A stretch of DNA of 56,743 nucleotides. Origin: Rhodospirillales bacterium (GTDB lineage: Bacteria; Pseudomonadota; Alphaproteobacteria; CACIAM-22H2). Below, piece by piece: positions 49,902 through 56,743 of this stretch. The position numbers were made by a program, and so were the translations under genes. Position 1 is the first letter of the stretch, and each line of letters begins with the position of its first letter. The notes under the pieces are model-generated. The model worked only from the letters and a program-made list of their open reading frames with translations, had not been told where the DNA came from and made no database searches. Where the stretch lies: NCBI GenBank assembly GCA_947445225.1, contig CANFCX010000004.1, forward strand, positions 1 through 56,743. The letters run 5' to 3'.

Positions 49902-52162
49902 CTGAACAGGCGTTGTAATCCCTGACCGAGCCCCTCGAGCAGACCGGGTGCCGGCTGCGGTGGTGGTTGTTGTTGCGCCGGGGGCTGGGTCGACGCCGGT
50001 CGACCCGGCGGGTTCGCTGACGCAACGGCCAGACACGGATTGGCCTCGTTCGTGCCGCCGGAGACGAAGGGCACGAGCAGGCCAAGCGGATTGATCGCCG
50101 CGCCGGCAAGGGCGCCGGCCACACCCCTGGCGACGCTGGCCGGATCGGGAAGGAAACTCGGCGAACCGAGCGTGCCGCCGATGCGCACGGGCACCGCCAG
50201 GCTGAGCAGACTCGCTTCCTTCGGGCGCGGGGTGATTGTGAGATCGAGGCGTTCATTGGCCAGGTTGACGGTGCCTTCGCCACGCACGGTGATTCGCGCC
50301 GTGTCCAAGATCAACGCGCGGGAAGTGGCGACGCCATTGGCCACGTCGAACCGCGTGACCAGACAATTCAGCTTGGTGTCCTGCTCGCCCATACCCCAAG
50401 GGGCCAATCCCTTGATTAGGTCGGCGGCGAGGAAATCGGCATATTTCGTGGCCAGCCGACCCTCGCCGACGGCCAGGCCGATATGGCCCTGAAGCCCACC
50501 GGCAAGCCCGCGCAGATCGCGCGCCGGCCCCTTCAGGTCGATCTCCGCGTCCACCTTGCCGCCGGATAATAGATCGGTAAGTTTCATCTCGTTGAGCAAA
50601 CCGCCCAGCCCCATCGACCGTAGGTTCACCTTCATCGAAACTTGCGCCGTCTTGGCCGCGGCCGTCACTTCCCCGTCGAACCTGCCGCCAGCCAGTTGGG
50701 CCGCCGGCCTGACGCGCAATTCGCCCTCGGTGAGGGCGACATCGAGTGCCACCGATTGGAGGGTGAACCCGGCCGCATTGATCCGATCTGCCTTGAGCTT
50801 GAGGTCGGCATCCGCGCCGAGCAACAGATCGAGGGGAATTGGCAGGTCGGGAATTACCCGGCCATCGCCGCGCGGCGCGGCGGCGGCTGGGCCGCTCGCG
50901 GCGGCCGGCTGGCTGGGTTTTCCGCCGCTGCCCAGGGCATCAATGTCGAGAAGTCTTGCCACGAGATCGGCCCGCAGCCGGGGCCGCACGCCGGTGATCG
51001 CGATCGACGCGGTGCCGGCCAGGTCGCTTTGCCCCGCCTTGATGTCGATTCCGGTCAACGCGTAACCGCCTTGGCCATCGGCGGCGCGCAGCGAAAGACG
51101 CAGCGGCGCCAAGGCCGCCAAATTCGTTCCGGCGAGGGCGTTGAGGGGCGTCAGATCCTTGCCCTCCGCGGTCACGGCAAGGTCGATGCCGGCGGGTTTG
51201 GTCACATCCGAGACGCTACCCTCGAAACGGACGAGCAAGAGTTCGGCTTTGCCGATTTCAACCTTGAGGTCGGACACCGCCGGAGCACCCGCCCGCTCCG
51301 AAATCCTGGCGGAAAGGTTAAGCGGACCCACCGGCGGCAGCGCCCGCCCGGCCAGACGCGCCAACTCGGCTAATTCAGGCGCGGATGCGGTGGCGGTCAG
51401 ATCGTAACCCTTGCCCTCCAAAGGCGCCGCGATCATGCCGTCGATCTTGACCGTCATGCTGGCGATCTTGGCATCGACGCTCACCGGCCAGGGCCGGGCT
51501 TGTCCCAGATGCGCCAACGCCCCAAGAGTCGCCTGCGCCGCGATCGGAACGTCGTCGGCGCCCGCCTCAAGGTCGAGGCGTAGCGGACTGTCCACGCCAT
51601 CGGCCTTGCCGATCAGCTTGGCGACAACGATGCGGTGCCGCGCCCCTGTCTTCGCGTCGCGATAGACGATGGTGGCATCGCGGATTTCGACCTCGTTGAC
51701 GGTGGGCAATCGGGCCGGACCTCCGGGCGGCGCGGCGGGCGCGGGCGCGGGCGCGGCCGGCGCGCCAGCGCCGGCGATCACCCAATTGCCGCGGCCCTGG
51801 GTATCCGTTTCCAGGAGGACATCCGGGCCGATGAGGATCAGGCGCCGGACCCGGATGTCGCCGACGATCAGGGGCAGCAGCTCGACCTCCGCCTCGAGGC
51901 TCCGGAGTTTGATCATCTCCGGCCGCGATCCGCCGGGCACGTTGGCGAAGGTCAGGTCCTCGACTTTCAGCCGCGGGCTAGGCAACAGCGCAAAACCGAG
52001 GTCGCCGGCGATGACGAGGTCGCGCCCGGTGGCCGCCTTGGCCTGCTCCGCGATCAGGCTCCGGTATTGGTTGAAATCCGTGTACTGAATGATGGCGATG
52101 ACGGCCACGGCGGCGCCGACCAGGATCGCGGTCGTCGCGATGGCAACGGTCTTCAAGCGCAT
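49898..52162 (-). CDS. AsmA family envelope protein
   Basis: 754 residues. One N-terminal membrane helix (about 5-27) then a long periplasmic beta-rich chain. The opening after the helix, DFNQYRSLIAEQAKAATGRDLVIAGDL, and the C-terminal LDLTITPRPKE and VRIGGTLGSPSFLPDP match AsmA. AsmA-like proteins form hydrophobic grooves for moving lipids across the periplasm. An Ala/Pro-rich segment at about 130-145 and a Gln/Pro-rich segment near the C terminus are low complexity. Overlaps the HAD gene by 10 bp. Confidence 0.85.
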   Translation of the reverse strand: MRLKTVAIATTAILVGAAVAVIAIIQYTDFNQYRSLIAEQAKAATGRDLVIAGDLGFALLPSPRLKVEDLTFANVPGGSRPEMIKLRSLEAEVELLPLIVGDIRVRRLILIGPDVLLETDTQGRGNWVIAGAGAPAAPAPAPAAPPGGPARLPTVNEVEIRDATIVYRDAKTGARHRIVVAKLIGKADGVDSPLRLDLEAGADDVPIAAQATLGALAHLGQARPWPVSVDAKIASMTVKIDGMIAAPLEGKGYDLTATASAPELAELARLAGRALPPVGPLNLSARISERAGAPAVSDLKVEIGKAELLLVRFEGSVSDVTKPAGIDLAVTAEGKDLTPLNALAGTNLAALAPLRLSLRAADGQGGYALTGIDIKAGQSDLAGTASIAITGVRPRLRADLVARLLDIDALGSGGKPSQPAAASGPAAAAPRGDGRVIPDLPIPLDLLLGADADLKLKADRINAAGFTLQSVALDVALTEGELRVRPAAQLAGGRFDGEVTAAAKTAQVSMKVNLRSMGLGGLLNEMKLTDLLSGGKVDAEIDLKGPARDLRGLAGGLQGHIGLAVGEGRLATKYADFLAADLIKGLAPWGMGEQDTKLNCLVTRFDVANGVATSRALILDTARITVRGEGTVNLANERLDLTITPRPKEASLLSLAVPVRIGGTLGSPSFLPDPASVARGVAGALAGAAINPLGLLVPFVSGGTNEANPCLAVASANPPGRPASTQPPAQQQPPPQPAPGLLEGLGQGLQRLFR

Positions 52163-52845
52163 TGTCGTGCCTCCGTGAGTTGGACGACCGCCGGGGGCAG
52201 ATCGCCAAAGGAATTGACCAGGACATCGGCGCCGGCCGCCAACAGATCTTCAGCGGGATGATAGCCCCATGCGACGGCGATACCGCCACACCCGGCGTTG
52301 CGGGCCATCGCGATGTCGAAGGTGGTATCTCCGATCATGATTGTGTCCACGGCGGTCGCCCCGGCTTCGGCCATGGCTTTGCGCAACATCTCGGGGTGGG
52401 GCTTGCTGGGACCGTCATCGGCCGTCTGCAAGGTGACAAAACGATCGGTCAGCCCGTGGCGCTCGAGCGCCGAACGCAAGCCGCGGCGCGATTTCCCAGT
52501 GGCGACCCCCAAAGCAAAGCCATCGCCGATCAGCGCGGCGATAGCCTCCCTCGCGCCGGGATAAAGGGGTTCGTCATGTTCGTCGCGTTGGCGCAGCCCG
52601 GCGAATTCCCGCTTATAGGTCTCGGCGATTCGGGTGTGGAACACGCCATCGAGGCCGGCGGCAAGTTCGGCGACGGCTTCGACCAGCGAAAGGCCGACGA
52701 CGCGGCGCACCGCGCCCGCTTCGGGCACGGCGAGACCGTGCCCGGCGAACGCGGCCCCCATCGCCGCGACGATCATGTGCTGGCTGTCGAGAAGTGTGCC
52801 ATCACAATCGAAGACGGCGAGCCTTGGGCGCGGGAGCGGCGTCAT
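52153..52845 (-). CDS. HAD-superfamily phosphatase (phosphoglycolate phosphatase-like)
   Basis: 230 residues. HAD motif I DCDGTLLDS with nucleophile Asp13 and Asp15, motif II VATGKSRRG, motif III SKPHPEMLR and motif IV IGDTTFDIAMA. It has the C1-type helical cap of Gph/YjjG enzymes. Substrate unknown. Lies 41 bp after the pseudouridine synthase gene, on the same strand. Confidence 0.87.
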   Translation of the reverse strand: MTPLPRPRLAVFDCDGTLLDSQHMIVAAMGAAFAGHGLAVPEAGAVRRVVGLSLVEAVAELAAGLDGVFHTRIAETYKREFAGLRQRDEHDEPLYPGAREAIAALIGDGFALGVATGKSRRGLRSALERHGLTDRFVTLQTADDGPSKPHPEMLRKAMAEAGATAVDTIMIGDTTFDIAMARNAGCGGIAVAWGYHPAEDLLAAGADVLVNSFGDLPPAVVQLTEARQCA

Positions 52846-52886
52846 GGGGCGACTCTTGTGCCGAAATGCAGCCGAGGCAAGGTGAA

Positions 52887-53876
52887 TTAGCCGGCGCCTT
52901 CGGCCAGGGTGTCGCCCTCGCCGGCGGCGTCGAAACCGAAGAATTCCCAAGACTGCCGCATATGGTCCGGAAGGTCCGCGCGCACGGTCAACGCCGTCCC
53001 GTCGGGAAGCGGCAGAACGATGCCACGGGCATGGAGATGAAGGTCGCGCGAGAAGTCCCCGCTGAGGAACGCCTGAGGCCCCCCATATTTGCCGTCTCCA
53101 AGGATCGGCGTGCCCAGCGAAAGGCAGTGCACCCGCAGTTGATGGGTGCGCCCGGTCAACGGTTCCAGCGCCAACCACGCGGCCTTCTTGCCGGCATGAT
53201 CGACGACCGCGTATTCGGTGATGGCGCGTTTGCCGCCTTCGTCATCCTCCACGACCCGCTCTCCTTCCAGCCCCGCCACCTTCGCCAAGGGAAGGTCGAT
53301 GCGGCCGCGATGCGGTCGCGGAACACCGACGACCAACGCCCAATACAGCTTGCGTACGGCCTTGGTCCGAAAGGCCTCGGCCAGCCGCGCGGCGACGCGC
53401 GCCGTCCGCGCCAGGACCAAGACGCCGCTGGTGTCGCGATCGAGCCGGTGGACCAGGCGTGGCCGATCGGCACTGCCAAATCTCAGGGCATCGAGCATGC
53501 CGTCGAGTGAACGGGTGATGCCGGTGCCCCCCTGTACGGCCAGACCGGGCGGCTTGTTGATGACGATCATGTCCGCGTCGCGATGAAGAACGAGCGATTG
53601 CAGCCATGCAGAGTCCCGGGCGGCGACCTGCGGCGTCTTCTTGGGCGCGGCCGGTTTGTCCGACGCGGGCGCGGTCATCGGCGGCACGCGGATGGTCTGG
53701 CCGGCGGCCAGGCGGGCATTCGCCTTCGCCCGCTTGCCGTCGATGCGGACCTTGCCGGTGCGCAGAAGCTTTTCCAGTTGGCCGTGCGGAAGGTCGGGGA
53801 AGTGACGGCGAAACCATCGGTCGAGCCGGAGATCGGCTTCGTCCTCGGCGACGCTGCGTTGTTCGACGCCGGTCAT
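52887..53876 (-). CDS. RluA/RluC-family pseudouridine synthase
   Basis: 329 residues. An N-terminal S4 RNA-binding domain (RLDRWFRRHFPDLPHGQLEKL) precedes the synthase domain, where HRLDRDTSG holds catalytic Asp146. RLALEPLTGRTHQLRVH is also typical. It isomerises uridines in 23S rRNA, most likely RluC-like (large-subunit positions). The ATG overlaps the end of crcB by 4 bp. Confidence 0.88.
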   Translation of the reverse strand: MTGVEQRSVAEDEADLRLDRWFRRHFPDLPHGQLEKLLRTGKVRIDGKRAKANARLAAGQTIRVPPMTAPASDKPAAPKKTPQVAARDSAWLQSLVLHRDADMIVINKPPGLAVQGGTGITRSLDGMLDALRFGSADRPRLVHRLDRDTSGVLVLARTARVAARLAEAFRTKAVRKLYWALVVGVPRPHRGRIDLPLAKVAGLEGERVVEDDEGGKRAITEYAVVDHAGKKAAWLALEPLTGRTHQLRVHCLSLGTPILGDGKYGGPQAFLSGDFSRDLHLHARGIVLPLPDGTALTVRADLPDHMRQSWEFFGFDAAGEGDTLAEGAG

Positions 53877-54253
53877 CCCGCCACCAGCCGCACGAGGCGA
53901 AGTCCGGCGACGAGGCCGCCCAGGCCCAGGAGAAGCGATGCCAGCACATAGGACAAAGCCGGGATCCAGGCGCCACGCTCGATCAACACAAAGATATCGA
54001 GGGAAAATGCGGAATAGGTCGTGAACCCGCCGAGAATGCCGACGATCAAGAAGGCGCGGATTTCGGGACTCGGCGACCAGAGCAGCGTCATCGCCTCGGC
54101 CAGCGCGCCAATGGCGAAGGAGCCGATCAGATTAACGATCAGGGTGCCCCACGGAAAATCGAGCCCAAGGCGATCCCCCGCCCAGGCGACCACGCCGTAG
54201 CGCGCAACCGATCCAAGCGCTCCGCCCAATGCCACCGCCATGAGAGTCTTCAT
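53873..54253 (-). CDS. crcB: Fluoride exporter CrcB/Fluc
   Basis: 126 residues, four membrane helices. GGALGSVARYGV, the conserved GTLIVNLIGSFAIG and GFTTYSAFSLD are Fluc fluoride-channel motifs; two chains form the F- pore. The stop overlaps rluC-like start and its ATG overlaps the rarA stop, so it is embedded in the operon. No fluoride riboswitch is visible in front of it. Confidence 0.92.
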   Translation of the reverse strand: MKTLMAVALGGALGSVARYGVVAWAGDRLGLDFPWGTLIVNLIGSFAIGALAEAMTLLWSPSPEIRAFLIVGILGGFTTYSAFSLDIFVLIERGAWIPALSYVLASLLLGLGGLVAGLRLVRLVAG

Positions 54254-55560
54254 GCGTTACCGCTCTTTCGGTCCCGCAGACCCTGCCAATAATCGAGTCT
54301 CTTTTTGATTTCGCGCTCGAAACCACGTTCGACCGGGGCATAGAAAACCTGCCGCTCAATGCCATCGGGGAAATGATTCTGGCCGGAAAAGCCACCCTGC
54401 TCGTCATGGTCGTAGCGGTAGCCCTCGCCATAACCAAGTTCGCGCATGAGCCGCGTCGGCGCGTTGACGCTGTGCGACGGCGGCGGCAGAGACCCGGTGG
54501 CGCGGGCGGCGGCTTGCGCGGCCGCAAACGCGCGGTAGGCCGCGTTGGATTTGGGCGCCGTCGCCAGATAGATCGCGCATTGAGCGATGGCCAGTTCGCC
54601 TTCCGGCGAGCCGAGAAAATCATAAGCGTCCTTGGCGGCGACCGCTTGAGTCAACGCCGCGGGATCGGCCAGGCCGATATCCTCCACGGCAAACCGCACG
54701 AAACGACGCGCGATGTAGAGCGGGTCCTCGCCGCCGGCCAGCATGCGGGCGAGCCAATACAGCGTGGCATCCACGTCCGATCCGCGCATGGATTTGTGCA
54801 GCGCGCTGATCAGGTTGAAATGACCGTCCTGGCTCTTGTCGTAAAGCGGCGCGCGATGCTGTACGGCGCGGGCGAGCCCGGCCGGGTCGAGCGCCGTGCC
54901 CGTTGGCAGCAGGAACAACTCCTCGACCAGATTGTAGAGATAACGGCCATCGCCATCGGCCATGGCCAGAAGCGCCACGCGGGCGTCCCTATCCAACGGC
55001 AGCGCGCGACCCTCCGCCCGTTCGGCGCGCGCCAGCAAAACCTCCAGCGCATCGGAATCCAGGCGCTTCAGAACCAGCACCTGGCAACGCGACAACAACG
55101 CCGCGTTCAACTCGAAAGATGGATTTTCCGTGGTTGCGCCGACCAGGATCACGGTGCCGTCCTCGACATAGGGCAAAAAGCCATCCTGCTGCGAACGGTT
55201 GAACCGGTGGATTTCATCAATGAAAAGCAGCGTGCCGCCGCCGGTCTCGCGCCGCCGCCGCGCTTCATCGAACACCTTGCGCAAATCCGCGACCCCGGAA
55301 AACACCGCGGACAAGGCGGTAAAGTGAGCCTCCGTCGCTTCCGCCAGCAGACGCGCGATCGTCGTCTTTCCGGTGCCTGGCGGTCCCCACAACACGATCG
55401 AGGCCGGGCGGCGCGCGGCCACCATGCGCCCAAGCGGGCCGCCGGGTCCCAACAGATGGTCCTGCCCAACCACCTCGGCCAGCGCGGTGGGCCGCAACCG
55501 GTCGGCCAGGGGACGCGGCGCGGTCTGGGAGAACAAGGTGTTTTCGGCTCGGCTCTTCAT
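54250..55560 (-). CDS. rarA: Replication-associated recombination AAA+ ATPase RarA (MgsA)
   Basis: 436 residues. AAA+ module: GPPGTGKTTIARLL (Walker A, about 53-66) and LLFIDEIHRFNRSQQD (Walker B). The C-terminal oligomerisation region has HFNLISALHKSMRGSD and DPLYIARRFVRFA. RarA works at stalled replication forks. First gene of the rarA-crcB-rluC-HAD-asmA-ATP12 run; rpoA-rplQ stand upstream behind a terminator. Confidence 0.94.
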   Translation of the reverse strand: MKSRAENTLFSQTAPRPLADRLRPTALAEVVGQDHLLGPGGPLGRMVAARRPASIVLWGPPGTGKTTIARLLAEATEAHFTALSAVFSGVADLRKVFDEARRRRETGGGTLLFIDEIHRFNRSQQDGFLPYVEDGTVILVGATTENPSFELNAALLSRCQVLVLKRLDSDALEVLLARAERAEGRALPLDRDARVALLAMADGDGRYLYNLVEELFLLPTGTALDPAGLARAVQHRAPLYDKSQDGHFNLISALHKSMRGSDVDATLYWLARMLAGGEDPLYIARRFVRFAVEDIGLADPAALTQAVAAKDAYDFLGSPEGELAIAQCAIYLATAPKSNAAYRAFAAAQAAARATGSLPPPSHSVNAPTRLMRELGYGEGYRYDHDEQGGFSGQNHFPDGIERQVFYAPVERGFEREIKKRLDYWQGLRDRKSGNA

Positions 55561-55614
55561 CGGAAATCAGGACGAACGGGCGCGAACAAGCGCCAACTGT
55601 GGCCAATATAACGG

Positions 55615-55638
55615 AAAAAGGGCGGCCGAGCCGCCCTT
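55615..55638 (-). terminator. Rho-independent terminator of the rpoA-rplQ operon
   Basis: aagggcggc / gccgccctt pair perfectly with a 3-nt loop. On the minus strand a T run (five T, plus-strand 55615-55619) follows. It is 58 bp after the rplQ stop and separates it from rarA. Confidence 0.88.
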
Positions 55639-55695
55639 CATCCACCCGCCGGCAGAACCAGCGATATCCGCAATCCGAAGTTTACTGCGCGCGAC

Positions 55696-56130
55696 TTACG
55701 CCGCGGGCTGCTCGGCGGCGGCTGCGGCCGCCGCGGCCGCGGCGGCCCGATCGGGCGCACCCTTGGCCTCGGGATCGCGATCAACCAGTTCGATAACCGC
55801 CATCGCCGCCATGTCGCCATAACGATGGCCAGCCCGCAGCACCCGCGTATAACCGCCGAGCCGCTTGGCATAACGTTGCGCCAAGGCTCCAAAAAGTTTC
55901 TCGGCAAGTTCGGTATCGCGCAGGACCGACAGCGCCTGGCGCCGTGCGTGAAGGCCACCGCGTTTGCCGAGCGTGATCAGTTTCTCGACCACCGGCCGCA
56001 ATTCCTTGGCCTTGGGAAGCGTCGTCTTGATTTGTTCATGCAGAAGCAGCGAAGCCGCCATATTGGCGAACATCGCCTTGCGATGGCTTGTGGTCCGACT
56101 CAGTTTGCGACCGCTTACTCCATGGCGCAT
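55696..56130 (-). CDS. rplQ: 50S ribosomal protein L17
   Basis: 144 residues. [24 protein letters not shown] at the N terminus, [13 protein letters not shown] and the [19 protein letters not shown] core are diagnostic for L17. The C terminus is an Ala-rich tail typical of alphaproteobacteria. It follows rpoA by 35 bp. Terminator downstream at 55615. Confidence 0.97.
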   Translation of the reverse strand: MRHGVSGRKLSRTTSHRKAMFANMAASLLLHEQIKTTLPKAKELRPVVEKLITLGKRGGLHARRQALSVLRDTELAEKLFGALAQRYAKRLGGYTRVLRAGHRYGDMAAMAVIELVDRDPEAKGAPDRAAAAAAAAAAAEQPAA

Positions 56131-56165
56131 GCCACGTACTCCTTCGCTTTAGACCGCCGGGCGGC

Positions 56166-56743
56166 TCAATACGGTTCTTCGAGCTTCTTGGCGAGGTCTT
56201 CGATGTTCTCGGGCGGCCAGTTCGGAATCTGCATGCCCAGATGCAAACCCATCTGGGACAGTACTTCCTTGATCTCGTTCAAGGACTTACGGCCGAAATT
56301 TGGGGTCCGCAGCATCTCGGCCTCGGTCTTTTGCACGAGATCGCCGATATAGATGATGTTGTCGTTCTTCAAACAATTTGCGGAACGAACCGAAAGCTCG
56401 AGTTCGTCGACCTTACGCAGCAAATTGCGGTTGAAGGGAAGATCGGCTGCCTTTTCTTCGGCGGCCGCGGTCTTCGGCTCCTCGAAATTGATGAAGAGCT
56501 GGAGCTGGTCCTGGAGAATACGCGCGGCGAGCGCCACCGAATCCTCGGGCGTGACGGCGCCATTGGTTTCAACCCGCAAGGACAGCTTGTCATAGTCGGT
56601 GACCTGGCCGACGCGCGTGTTTTCCACTTTGTAGGAAACGCGGCGCACGGGGCTGTACAAGGCATCGACCGGGATCAGCCCGATGGGGGTGTCCGTGGCG
56701 CGAATCGTGGTGCCGGCGACGTAGCCTTTACCGGTCTGCACCG
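56166..56743 (-). CDS. rpoA: RNA polymerase alpha subunit, C-terminal part (cut by window edge)
   Basis: About 192 residues of the C-terminal half; the 5' part lies beyond the right edge. The NTD end ([23 protein letters not shown]) is followed by a linker and the alpha[48 protein letters not shown], which binds UP-element DNA and activators. Complete reading frame through the window. Confidence 0.97.
   Translation of the reverse strand, partial: VQTGKGYVAGTTIRATDTPIGLIPVDALYSPVRRVSYKVENTRVGQVTDYDKLSLRVETNGAVTPEDSVALAARILQDQLQLFINFEEPKTAAAEEKAADLPFNRNLLRKVDELELSVRSANCLKNDNIIYIGDLVQKTEAEMLRTPNFGRKSLNEIKEVLSQMGLHLGMQIPNWPPENIEDLAKKLEEPY

Noticed and set aside
54373-55611. 412-codon plus-strand frame over rarA
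   Set aside because: Antisense to rarA, no motif.

Overview
The window is a GC-rich, gene-dense stretch of bacterial chromosome. An ATP12-family F1-ATPase assembly chaperone, a Tim14-like J-protein with one membrane anchor, a PutA without a DNA-binding domain, a BrnTA module and serine-glyoxylate aminotransferase next to propionyl-CoA carboxylase genes all point to an alphaproteobacterium, probably in or near the Rhodospirillales. Species cannot be told from the sequence alone. Nearly all genes look chromosomal and housekeeping or metabolic. No phage, integrase, IS transposase, rRNA or CRISPR array was found.

Layout. 0.2-8.7 kb: a CgeB-like glycosyltransferase, a lytic-transglycosylase-fold protein, a DUF3750 protein, a Sel1-repeat protein, OsmC, a small K+ channel, an ABC exporter and a BaiN-type flavoprotein. 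8.5-14.0 kb: a looser region with two decayed toxin-antitoxin (TA) modules (ParDE-like with a truncated toxin, HigBA with a frameshifted toxin), a 47-bp direct repeat around the first one, a membrane-bound class III cyclase, an exported deaminase, a Tat-type dienelactone hydrolase, a DUF1344 protein and a cytochrome c'-like protein. 14.3-19.8 kb: an ABC-F ATPase, PEP carboxylase, an intact BrnTA module and tRNA-Leu(UAA). 19.8-26.1 kb: a stand-alone receiver protein, a TPP enzyme, an M20 amidohydrolase, an enoyl-CoA hydratase, serine/alanine-glyoxylate aminotransferase and a rhodanese.

26.1-31.7 kb is one minus-strand block. It encodes GalU, UDP-glucose dehydrogenase and a phosphohexomutase, which together can convert hexose phosphates to UDP-glucose and UDP-glucuronate for surface polysaccharide. 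A VWA protein and the Tim14-like J-protein sit upstream and a gamma-glutamylcyclotransferase-like protein sits at the end. 31.8-41.1 kb: an L-2-hydroxyglutarate-oxidase-like flavoprotein, a YHS protein, PutA, an Hpt/receiver pair, a YjzC-like small protein, an HCCA-isomerase-like protein, an SDR, a DUF1761 membrane protein and a VapBC-like module with an unusually long antitoxin. 41.1-45.3 kb: MgtE, tRNA-Leu(GAG), LipB and a Sel1/peptidoglycan-binding/serine-protease fusion.

45.3-56.7 kb is all minus strand: rpoA (partial)-rplQ with a strong terminator, then a tightly overlapped rarA-crcB-rluC-like-HAD-AsmA-ATP12 run, then pccB-pccA-acylphosphatase. Four TA modules lie in 33 kb and at least three have a palindromic operator over the promoter. 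The observations most worth following up are the repeat-flanked, truncated ParE, the frameshifted HigB, the two receiver proteins that share a basic C-terminal tail (one beside an Hpt protein, the other with its ribosome-binding site in a hairpin), the long AbrB antitoxin, the Sel1-PG-protease fusion and the paired hairpins ahead of mgtE. None of these amounts to a proven new system.
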